In this document: positions 1 through 7,500 of the stretch, piece by piece
How positions within the stretch are numbered: position 1 is the first letter of the stretch
How the letters are laid out: each line of letters begins with the position of its first letter
From: Acetobacteraceae bacterium
Lineage (GTDB): Bacteria > Pseudomonadota > Alphaproteobacteria > Acetobacterales > Acetobacteraceae
Direction: 5' to 3'
DNA: 8,058 bases
Assembly (NCBI GenBank): GCA_003133265.1
Contig: PKWQ01000443.1
Coordinates: 1-8,058, forward strand
The notes under the pieces: model-generated
What the model saw: only the letters and a program-made list of their open reading frames with translations
Told to the model about the DNA's origin: nothing
Database searches by the model: none
Translations under genes and position numbers: made by a program

Positions 1-305
1 ATCGGCTCCTGAAAGATCATGCTGATCCGTCGGCCGCGTATGTGGCGCAGCTTGTCGTTTGCCAGTCCTATCAGGTTCTGCCCCTCGAACATCGCGCTAC
101 CGACGACATGGCTGGTTAACGGCGGCAGAAGACCGAGCAGGGAGAGGCCTGTCACGGTCTTGCCGCAGCCGCTCTCACCCACGATACCGACGCGTTCGCC
201 GGGCTGGATGGAGAAGCCGATGTCCCGGGTTGCCTGAACCTGGTTCGCACCGGAACCGAAAAAGACCCCGAGGCCGCTGACCGCGAGCAGTGGCTCCGCA
301 CTCAT
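1..305 (-). CDS. Opp/Dpp-type ABC transporter ATP-binding protein, N-terminal part (cut by window edge)
   Basis: This is the nucleotide-binding subunit of an oligopeptide/dipeptide/nickel-type importer, which powers uptake at the inner face of the cytoplasmic membrane. Reading the complement from ATG at 305-303 gives 101 codons before the window ends. The Walker A motif GESGCGKT lies at residues 43-50 and is followed by the LSLLGLLP segment typical of DppD/OppD. The Q-loop MIFQEP lies at residues 96-101, with Gln99. The signature motif, Walker B and the C-terminal oligopeptide-transporter extension would lie beyond the edge and cannot be judged. A weak AAGG at 315-318 sits 9 nt before the ATG; an in-frame TTG at 327-329 would add eight residues. 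The gene starts 29 bp after the binding-protein gene on the same strand, so co-transcription is likely. The substrate cannot be read from this fragment. Confidence 0.93.
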   Translation of the reverse strand, partial: MSAEPLLAVSGLGVFFGSGANQVQATRDIGFSIQPGERVGIVGESGCGKTVTGLSLLGLLPPLTSHVVGSAMFEGQNLIGLANDKLRHIRGRRISMIFQEP

Positions 306-334
306 CCCCGGCTGCCTTGCATTGGCCAAGTTTC

Positions 335-1876
335 TCAGGCCACCAAATAGACGTTCTCGAATTTTGGCTTGCCGAGCAGGTTCGGCTGGTAACCTTTCAC
401 CTTCGTGGTGTGCGCGTCCATCTCGAGCTGGAACAGCAATGGCACCACAAGGGCATTCTCGGTGACCAGCCGCTGCAGTCTGGCGAATGCGGCCTTGCGC
501 GCGGGGATGTCCGCACTCTCGCGGGTTGCCAGCAGTGCCTCCGCCAGACCCGGCACCGGATCGGCACGCCCGGAGTTGTAGAACGAGTCTTTTCCGAACA
601 TCAGCTGATAGGTCAGGCTTGGGTCCGGCCGCCCGGTCCAGGCACTGAGATAGGCGTCATGCTGTTTTTCGATGAAGAACTGCGTCGTGGTATTCGGCAC
701 GATGCCGTTGGTGAAGTGGGCGCGGATGCCGGCCTTGCTGAACTGTTCGATCAGGACCTCCTCGCGCTGCACCATCCGCTGATCCGAACCCCCGAGCAGA
801 TCGAGATCGAAGCCATCCGGATAGCCCGCCTCGGCCAGAAGCTTCCTGGCCCTGTCCGGATCGTGAGGATAGGCATTCGCCATGCTGCGGTCGAACGCCC
901 AATGCTGCTCCGGCAGGGTGAGCATGGCGGATTCGGCCAGATTATTGGCGGTAGCCTGATTGAACTCCGGCCGGTCGATCGCATAGTTCAGCGCCTGGCG
1001 CACCCGCACATCGTTCAGCGGCTTGCGGCCATAGTTCAGGTAGAGCTGGATGCAGTACAACGTCGGGCCGGTCACCGCGACCAGGTTCTTCGCCCGGTCG
1101 ATCACCGGCTTCTGCTGCGGCGACAGGAAGAAGACGAAATCGTTTTGCCCGGCGATGACAGAACGCAGCCCCGTATTGACTTCGTTGATGATCGCGATCT
1201 CGACGCCATCCAGATAAGGCAGGCCCGCCTTCCAGTAGCGCTCATTGCGCACGACCGACACTTTTTCATTATCCGCCCAGCCGGCGAATTTCCACGGCCC
1301 GGTTCCGACCGGCTTGCGGTCGAAATCTTTCCCAAGGGCGCGAACCGCCGTGGGAGAGACCATCATGCCGGCGCGGTCCGACAGGATGAGCGGCAACGCC
1401 GTATCGGGCTGCGACAGGTGCAACGTCACCTGCAAAGGGCCAGTGACCTCGACCGAGGCCACCGTTGCCAGATCGGGCCTGGTGTTGGAGCGAGGGTCCG
1501 TACGGTGGCGTTCCAGGTTGAACCTCACCGCTTCCGCGTCACAGGGTGTGGCGTCGTGGAAAACCACGCCGGGGCGCAATTCCAGCACCAGAGTTTTCGG
1601 GTCGGGGTACGACCAGGAAGTGGCCAGCCCCGGACGCGGCTCGAGCGTGGCGTATTCCCATTCCACCAGGGTATCGTACAGCGTGTAGAGAAAGACGTGG
1701 TCATTCCCTGACCCTCCGGTGGCGGGGTCCAGAGTTGAGGGATTGTACGGCGCGGAGACACGCAGGATGCCGCCACGAGGATGCGGCGCCTGCGCATCCG
1801 CCGATCCAGACGGCGTCAATCCAGCGGCGGCCAGCAGCACCAAAGCATGCCGCCGCGTCATGGAACCGGATTGCAT
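335..1876 (-). CDS. ABC transporter family 5 solute-binding protein (peptide/nickel/opine type), periplasmic
   Basis: The 513-residue product is a periplasmic receptor that binds a solute and delivers it to an ABC importer. Residues 1-28 form a signal peptide: TRRHALV at 7-13 resembles a twin-arginine motif, a hydrophobic stretch follows, and ADA at 26-28 is a probable signal peptidase I site. There is no lipobox cysteine, so a soluble protein is expected. The SBP_bac_5 fold is shown by GLATSW (83-88), the LRPGVVFHD segment (100-108), VGTGPWKF (190-197), the RVRQALNYAIDR segment (291-302) and DPDRARKLLAEAGYPDGF (339-356). Length is normal for the family. The first ATG is preferred because GGGAGGGG lies just upstream; Met6 would be too far from it. 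Family 5 proteins bind peptides, nickel, glutathione, opines or sugars, and the sequence alone does not choose. The adjacent CoA-transferase and carboxylase make an organic acid or acylated ligand a possibility, but this is inference. Confidence 0.95.
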   Translation of the reverse strand: MQSGSMTRRHALVLLAAAGLTPSGSADAQAPHPRGGILRVSAPYNPSTLDPATGGSGNDHVFLYTLYDTLVEWEYATLEPRPGLATSWSYPDPKTLVLELRPGVVFHDATPCDAEAVRFNLERHRTDPRSNTRPDLATVASVEVTGPLQVTLHLSQPDTALPLILSDRAGMMVSPTAVRALGKDFDRKPVGTGPWKFAGWADNEKVSVVRNERYWKAGLPYLDGVEIAIINEVNTGLRSVIAGQNDFVFFLSPQQKPVIDRAKNLVAVTGPTLYCIQLYLNYGRKPLNDVRVRQALNYAIDRPEFNQATANNLAESAMLTLPEQHWAFDRSMANAYPHDPDRARKLLAEAGYPDGFDLDLLGGSDQRMVQREEVLIEQFSKAGIRAHFTNGIVPNTTTQFFIEKQHDAYLSAWTGRPDPSLTYQLMFGKDSFYNSGRADPVPGLAEALLATRESADIPARKAAFARLQRLVTENALVVPLLFQLEMDAHTTKVKGYQPNLLGKPKFENVYLVA

Positions 1877-1880
1877 GGCA

Positions 1881-1888
1881 CCCCTCCC
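1881..1888 (-). promoter_or_regulatory. Strong ribosome binding site of the solute-binding protein gene
   Basis: The minus strand reads GGGAGGGG here, with the ATG at 1876-1874 four bases after its last G (six bases after GGGAGG). It decides the start at Met1 over the in-frame ATG at 1861-1859, which would be about 19 bases from it. Confidence 0.75.
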
Positions 1889-1905
1889 GTTATATCCTTG
1901 GCGGG

Positions 1906-1919
1906 GATGCTAGTGCATC
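1906..1919. promoter_or_regulatory. Small inverted repeat in the divergent intergenic region (possible operator)
   Basis: GATGC-TAGT-GCATC is a perfect 5-bp-arm inverted repeat with a 4-base spacer. It lies in the 150-bp region between the divergent binding-protein and CoA-transferase genes, 30 bp upstream of the binding-protein start. A regulator binding here could affect both directions. The arms are short, and a match of this size can occur by chance, so this is only a candidate. A second short repeat, CGCGG-CAC-CCGCG, lies at 1942-1954 and is even less telling in GC-rich DNA. Confidence 0.25.
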
Positions 1920-2017
1920 GGCACCGGCGCGTCATCAGGTCCGCGGCACCCGCGTGAAGTCGGGTTGCGTCCGGCACGCGCCAGGGACATCGTCTGTTCA
2001 GGGGAAACGAAACAAGC

Positions 2018-2021
2018 GAGG
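2018..2021 (+). promoter_or_regulatory. Ribosome binding site of the CoA-transferase fusion gene
   Basis: GAGG lies five bases before the ATG at 2027. This supports that start, which also places the first conserved CaiB-family strand (LRVVEVG) at residue 6, as expected for a native N-terminus. Confidence 0.6.
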
Positions 2022-2026
2022 TCCAC

Positions 2027-4426
2027 ATGCCTTTGACATCCTTGCGCGTGGTGGAGGTGGGAGAACTGCCCGCCGGTTCATATTGCGCCCGCCTGCTGGC
2101 GGATTTCGGCGCGCAAGTGATCCGCATCGAGCCGCCGGGGGGTGATCCGGCACGCGGCCAGCCGCCGCTGATCGGGCGCGGGGATGGCGGCGCGGACGGC
2201 GCGTGGTTCGCCTACCTGAATTTCGGCAAGTCGAGCCTGGTGCTCGATCCCGCACGGGCAGAGGACAGGGCGCGGCTGGCCGGACTGATCGCCGAGGCGG
2301 ATGTCTGCATCGATTCGGCGGGCGCGGCGCGCGGCTGGGGCGAATTACTGGCAGAGGCCGAGGCGGCGGAGGGAGCGCGGGTCTATGCTGCGGTGAGCTG
2401 GTTCGGGCGAAGCGGGCCGTACCGCGACTTCGCCGGCAGCGACGCGGTGTGCCGGGCGCTGGCGGGAATGATCAAGCTGGTGGGCCCGAGGGAAGGGCCA
2501 CCGCTCAATGCGCCGGACTATCACGCCGGCATCATCGGCGGCCTGGCGGGGTTCTCCGCCGTGCTGGCGGCTTTGCATGCGCGTGGCGCGAATGGGCACG
2601 GGAGCGTACTGGACGTGAGCGTGCAGGAGGCCTGCATCGCGCTGGTCGACCTACCGGCCTCGGAATCCTGGGCACGCGGCGCTGGCTATCGGCGCGAGGG
2701 AATCAACCGGTTTCCGCCAACTTTCCCGGTCGGCATTTATCCGACGGCCGATGGCTGGCTGGGGGTGACACTGGTGACGCCGGCGCAATGGCGCAGCTTC
2801 TGCCGGATGCTCGGGCTGGACGACTTGGCCGACGATCCCGGGCTGGTGACCAGCATCGAGCGGCTGCCGCGGGCCGAGGAGATCGAGGGACGGATCACGC
2901 CGAGGCTGCTCGAGCGCCCGGCGCGGGAATGGTTCCGGCTGGCGCTGGAGCTCCGGCTTCCGCTGGTGGAGGTGCCGGACCTGGACGCGGCGCTGCACAA
3001 TGAGGTGTTTCGCGATCGTGCGGCGATCGTTCCAGTGCGGCTGGGCGAAAGCGTAGTGGAGGCGCCGGGGCCGCCGATGCACCTGACCGCGTCTCCGCCT
3101 CGGCGGGGTGGAGAGGTGCCCGTGTTGGGCGCGGGCCGTGCGGCGTTTTCCGGGATGCGGATGCCGGTGCCGCTGCCGGGAGCGGCGCCGGCCGAGTTGC
3201 CGTTGCGGGGTATGCGGATCGTCGATCTGTCGATGGGCTGGGCGGGGCCGCTATGCACCCGGCATCTGGCCGACCTGGGCGCGGATGTGGTGAAGGTGGA
3301 GGCGTGCCGGTATCCAGACTGGTGGCGCGGCACCGATACGCGCCCGGCGGCGCTGGAACAGCTGGTGTACGAGAAGACCGGTCGGTTCAACGCGCTGAAC
3401 CGCAACAAGCGGGGGATCAGCCTGGACCTGACCTCGGCTGACGGCGTGCGCATCCTGAAGACGCTGGTGACGAAGGCGGATGCGGTGGTGGAGAACTACT
3501 CCACCGGCGTACTGCCGAAGCTCGGGCTCGATTACCCGCGACTGCGGGACGTCAATCCGTCGCTGGTGATGGTTTCGATGTCCGCCTTCGGGGCGACCGG
3601 CGCGTGGAAGGAGTGCCGCGCCTATGGGTCCACGCTGAAGCAGGGCTCGGGTCTACCGCTGCTGGTGGGACGGGCGGACGATCCACCGATGATGGGCAAT
3701 TCGGCCTTCGGGGATGCGATCGGCGGATATAACGCGCTGGCGGCGGTGCTGGCGGCCTTGTTTCATCGCCAACGGACCGGGCAGGGCCAGCACATCGACC
3801 TGTCTCAGGTGGAATGCATGCTGGTGATGACGGCGCCTTGGATGATGGCGCGCTCGGCCGGGGTGGTGGTCCCAGCGCGGGACGGCAACCGACATCCGCA
3901 TTTCGTTCCGCAAGGCGCGTTCCGCTGCGCGGGAGAGGATGAATGGGTGATGCTGACGGTAACCGACGACGCGATGTGGCTCCGGCTTTGCCGACGGATT
4001 GGCCGGCCGGACCTCGCGGAGAACCCGGAACTGACGCAGGCGGCGGGCAGGCGGGAGCGGATCGGAGAGATCGAGGCAGCGATTGGTGAGTGGACCGCGA
4101 CCCTGGACCCCGACACGGCGATGGCGGAGCTGCAAACCGCTGGCGTGGCGGCAGGAACCGTCCGCGGCCCATTCGAGTTGCTGGAGGATCCGCATTTGGC
4201 GGCGCGTGGGTTCTATCGGATGGTGGCCCGCGCCTATATCGGGCTCCATCCGCAGCCTTCAGCGGGGTGGCGGCAGGGAGAAGCACCCTATCCGGTGCGC
4301 TGGCCGTCGCCGACCCTGGGACAGTTCAATGCCGAAGTACTGGGAGAACTGGCCGGCATGGACGCAGCGGAACTGGCCCGGCTGGAAGCCGCCGGGGTGA
4401 TTGGAACCGCGATGGTGGCGGGTTAG
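2027..4426 (+). CDS. Fused double-domain family III (CaiB/BaiF) CoA-transferase
   Basis: The 799-residue product is about twice the usual 400 because it contains two tandem CaiB/BaiF domains, at about residues 1-365 and 394-790, joined by a Pro/Gly/Arg-rich linker. The family moves CoA between carboxylic acids through an aspartyl-CoA thioester in the cytoplasm; many family III members are interlocked dimers. Both domains open with the conserved strand-loop-helix, ending LLADFGAQVIRIE in domain 1 and HLADLGADVVKVE in domain 2. Domain 2 is canonical: LNRNKRGISLDL (457-468), VENYSTG (488-494), FGATG (521-525) and the candidate catalytic Asp563 in FGDAIGG. Domain 1 keeps Asp164 in the matching place (APDYHAG), but its NRNK loop is reduced to LNFGKSS (64-70) and its ENYSTG-type motif is not recognisable. 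The gene probably leads an operon with the carboxylase 79 bp downstream. DddD (DMSP CoA-transferase/lyase) shares the two-domain layout, but nothing nearby supports DMSP metabolism. The family call is firm; the substrate is unknown. Confidence 0.94.
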   Translation: MPLTSLRVVEVGELPAGSYCARLLADFGAQVIRIEPPGGDPARGQPPLIGRGDGGADGAWFAYLNFGKSSLVLDPARAEDRARLAGLIAEADVCIDSAGAARGWGELLAEAEAAEGARVYAAVSWFGRSGPYRDFAGSDAVCRALAGMIKLVGPREGPPLNAPDYHAGIIGGLAGFSAVLAALHARGANGHGSVLDVSVQEACIALVDLPASESWARGAGYRREGINRFPPTFPVGIYPTADGWLGVTLVTPAQWRSFCRMLGLDDLADDPGLVTSIERLPRAEEIEGRITPRLLERPAREWFRLALELRLPLVEVPDLDAALHNEVFRDRAAIVPVRLGESVVEAPGPPMHLTASPPRRGGEVPVLGAGRAAFSGMRMPVPLPGAAPAELPLRGMRIVDLSMGWAGPLCTRHLADLGADVVKVEACRYPDWWRGTDTRPAALEQLVYEKTGRFNALNRNKRGISLDLTSADGVRILKTLVTKADAVVENYSTGVLPKLGLDYPRLRDVNPSLVMVSMSAFGATGAWKECRAYGSTLKQGSGLPLLVGRADDPPMMGNSAFGDAIGGYNALAAVLAALFHRQRTGQGQHIDLSQVECMLVMTAPWMMARSAGVVVPARDGNRHPHFVPQGAFRCAGEDEWVMLTVTDDAMWLRLCRRIGRPDLAENPELTQAAGRRERIGEIEAAIGEWTATLDPDTAMAELQTAGVAAGTVRGPFELLEDPHLAARGFYRMVARAYIGLHPQPSAGWRQGEAPYPVRWPSPTLGQFNAEVLGELAGMDAAELARLEAAGVIGTAMVAG

Positions 4427-4470
4427 CAGACCACGTACAGCAAGCCGGGTTACACCGATTTGTGCCAGCA

Positions 4471-4487
4471 GCTCCAATGGAAGGAGC
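4471..4487 (+). other. Small stem-loop in the gap between the CoA-transferase and carboxylase genes
   Basis: GCTCC and GGAGC form a 5-bp stem around a 7-base loop in the 79-bp gap. The 3' arm covers the GGAG of an AAGGAG sequence at 4481-4486, which lies too far upstream to serve the ATG at 4506. No T-run follows, so this is not an intrinsic terminator, and the two genes can be one transcript. It may have no function. Confidence 0.25.
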
Positions 4488-4494
4488 CAAACAA

Positions 4495-4500
4495 GAGGGG
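4495..4500 (+). promoter_or_regulatory. Ribosome binding site that sets the carboxylase start
   Basis: GAGGGG lies five bases before the ATG at 4506. The reading frame is open further upstream to a TTG at 4401, inside the preceding gene, but those 35 codons resemble nothing. The biotin carboxylase family typically begins with the KLLIANRGEIA segment, which here starts at residue 5 when 4506 is used. Confidence 0.8.
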
Positions 4501-4505
4501 CGTCG

Positions 4506-7500
4506 ATGAAGATCGGTAAGCTGTTGATCGCAAACCGCGGCGAAATTGCTATTCGCGTTGCGCGAACCGCCGCTGATATGGGGATCGTCACGGTCTCCAT
4601 CCATTCACAGGACGATCAGCAGGCATTGCACACTCGCCGCACAGATGAAATCCATGCCCTAGAGGGCACGGGGGTCGCCGCCTATCTGGACGCTGAGCAG
4701 ATCGTCGCCGCCGCCAAGGCGGCGGGTTGCGATGCGGTCCATCCCGGATATGGTTTCCTCAGCGAAAATGCCGACTTTGCGCGTTGTTGCGCGCGGGCTG
4801 GCATCGTGTTTGTCGGACCACAGCCGGACATAATCGACCTGTTCGGCGACAAGGCCGCCGCACGGGTGTTCGCTGAGAACTGCGGAGTGCCGCTGATGGC
4901 GGGGACCTCCGGCGCAACGACGCTGGAGCAGGCTCGCGCTTTTTTCGCCACGCTGGCTCCCGAGGCCGCCATCATGGTCAAGGCAGTGGCCGGTGGTGGC
5001 GGGCGCGGCATGCGTCCGGTCATCCATCCGGATGAGCTGGAAACGGCCTTCGGACGTTGTGCGTCGGAAGCCCGGCAGGCCTTTGGCAACGGGGCGCTGT
5101 ATGTCGAGCAGATGTTTCCCGCTGCGCGGCATATCGAGGTGCAGATCGTTGGCGACGGTACCGGCGCAGTAGCGCATTTGTGGGAACGCGACTGCAGCGT
5201 GCAACGTCAGCGGCAGAAGCTGATCGAGATCGCCCCGGCACCGAGACTGCGTCCGGCGATTCGCGATCGGCTGCTGGACGCCGCTATCCGCATGGCTGCC
5301 GCGGCACAGTACAGCAATGTCGGCACGTTCGAATTCCTGATCGACGCAACCGACGACAGCGATGACGCGACCATTGCGTTCATCGAGGCGAATACCCGCC
5401 TGCAAGTTGAACACACGGTTACCGAGGAGGTGACGGGGATCGACTTGGTGCGCACACAGATCGAGCTGGCGCAGGGTGCCACCCTGGCGGATCTGCGATT
5501 GCGCCAGCAGGATATTCCCCTCCCGCGCGGAATCGCCATGCAGGTGCGGGTCAACCTGGAAACCATGGCCGCGGACGCAACCGCGCGTCCGTCCGGCGGA
5601 ATTCTGAGCGTGTTCGAACCACCAGCCGGCCCCAGGGTTCGGATCGATGCCTATGGTTATGCCGGGTATCATACCAATCCGCGCTTCGACTCGCTGCTGG
5701 CCAAGGTAATCGTGCATGCCGCGTCCGGTAGACTGCAAGACGTCGCGGCGAAAACCCAGCGGGCTCTGGCTGAATTTCGTATTGCCGGTGTGCCCGCCAA
5801 TATTCCCTTTCTCCGGGCTATCCTGCGTCATCCCGATATGCAGGCTGGTTCGGCGCATACCCGCTTTGTCGAGCAGCATATCGATGCGCTGCTGGCCGCG
5901 CAGTCGCCGGACCAGGGGCAGGAAGAGGCACAGCGCTATTTTGACGCAGCCGTGGCTTCGGCGCCGCGTATGCCCGGCGTCAAGGTGGACGCCAGCGATC
6001 CACTCGCCGTCGTGCATTACGGCAAGACCGCTGCCGCGGCGCCACCCAGCGGATTGGATGCGAGCGGACCTATTGCGGACCTCATCGGACCGGAGGGCAC
6101 CGTCCCGCTGCCCGCGCCGATGCAAGGAACCATTATCGCGCTGACCGTGCGCGAGGGCGACGTGGTACGCGCAGGCCAGGAATTGCTGGTGATGGAGGCG
6201 ATGAAAATGCAGCACGCCATCCTCGCCCCGGTCGGCGGAATTGTGCGAAGTGTCACCGTGGCCCAGGGCGACGCCGTATTCCAGGCGCATCCGCTGGCTT
6301 TCATCGAACCGCGCGAGGATACCGGCGGCATCGCCGAACAGAAAGCCGCAATCGATCTGGATTTTATCCGCCCTGATCTGAGGGAGGTGTTGGACCGGCG
6401 TGCCCGGGCGCTGGATGCCGCCCGCCCGAAAGCGGTTGCCCGCCGCCGACAGACCGGCCAGCGTACCGCGCGCGAAAACATCGCCGATCTCTGCGACGCC
6501 GACAGTTTCGTCGAATACGGCCCTTTGGTGCTTGCGGCGCGCCGGCGCATCCGCAGCCTGGAGGAATTGATCGAGGAATCGCCTGCCGACGGCCTTATCA
6601 TGGGCCTGGCAACGATCAACGGCGAGAAATTCCCAGAGCAGGAGAGCCGCGCCATCGTGGTTTCCTACGACTACACGGTGATGGCCGGCACGCAGGGGCA
6701 TATGGGCCACCACAAGCAGGACCGGATGTTCGAGATCGCCGAAAAGTGGCGCCTCCCGGTGGTGATCTTCACCGAAGGCGGCGGCGGGCGCGGTAGCGAC
6801 ACCGATAATGTCAGCTCGCACAGCGATACGTTCTACCGTCTGCCAGCACTTAGCGGTCTAGTGCCGCTGGTCGGCATCGCATCCGGCCGGTGCTTTGCCG
6901 GCAACGCCGTGCTGCTTGGATGTTGCGACGTGATCATCGCCACCGAGGACGCAACCATCGGTATGGCGGGCCCGGCGATGATCGAAGGTGGCGGCCTCGG
7001 CGTCTACCGCCCGGAGGAGGTCGGCCCGATGAGCGTGCAGGTGGCCAACGGCGTGGTCGACATCGCAGTGGCCGACGAGGCGGAAGCGGTGCGCGTCGCG
7101 CAGAAATACCTGTCCTATTTCCAGGGCCGCACCACCGGCTGGACCTGCGACGACCAGCGCAAGCTACGCCATGTAGTGCCGGAGAACCGGCTGCGCGGTT
7201 ACGACATGCGCGCGTTGATCGAGACCCTGGCCGACGCCGACTCGGTGCTGGAACTACGCCGCGGCTTCGGCGCCGGCATGGTCACCGCACTTATCCGTGT
7301 CGAGGGCCGTCCGCTCGGCGTTATAGCGAACAACCCGATGCATCTCGGTGGCGCGATCGACAGCGATGCCGCCGACAAGGCGGCCCGGTTCATGCAGCTT
7401 TGCGACGCGCACGACATTCCGCTGCTGTCGTTGAACGACAATCCCGGCAATATGGTGGGGCCGGAAGCGGAGAAAACCGCGCTGGTGCGTCATTGCTGCC

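Noticed and set aside
290..1711. A 473-codon open frame on the plus strand opposite the solute-binding protein gene.
   Set aside because: It is antisense to a well-supported family 5 binding protein. Its translation is rich in Arg, His and Gln with no recognisable fold, as expected for a shadow frame.
1889..1894. TATAAC on the minus strand, resembling a -10 box for the binding-protein gene.
   Set aside because: A start of transcription about seven bases downstream would fall inside the ribosome binding site at 1881-1888 and leave almost no leader. The hexamer 17 bases upstream (TGCACT) is also a poor -35.
2033..2038. TTGACA, a perfect -35 hexamer on the plus strand.
   Set aside because: It is inside the CoA-transferase coding sequence, just after its start codon, and the sequence at the proper distance (GGTGGG region) is not a -10 box.
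3552..4286. A 244-codon minus-strand frame inside the second CoA-transferase domain.
   Set aside because: The translation is dominated by Pro, Arg and Ser and overlaps conserved CaiB-family motifs on the other strand; it is a GC-driven shadow.
2027..4426. Naming the fused CoA-transferase DddD (DMSP CoA-transferase/lyase).
   Set aside because: Only the two-domain layout is shared as far as I can judge. No betaine/DMSP-type carrier or downstream DMSP genes are visible, and the neighbour is a carboxylase.
4401..4505. An N-terminal extension of the carboxylase from TTG at 4401.
   Set aside because: The 35 extra codons overlap the CoA-transferase end and resemble no family sequence. The ATG at 4506 has a good ribosome binding site and gives the standard N-terminus.
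4659..6821. A 720-codon open frame on the minus strand opposite the carboxylase gene.
   Set aside because: It lies fully antisense to a gene with clear biotin carboxylase and biotinyl motifs, and its translation has no recognisable domain. Long antisense frames are common in GC-rich DNA.
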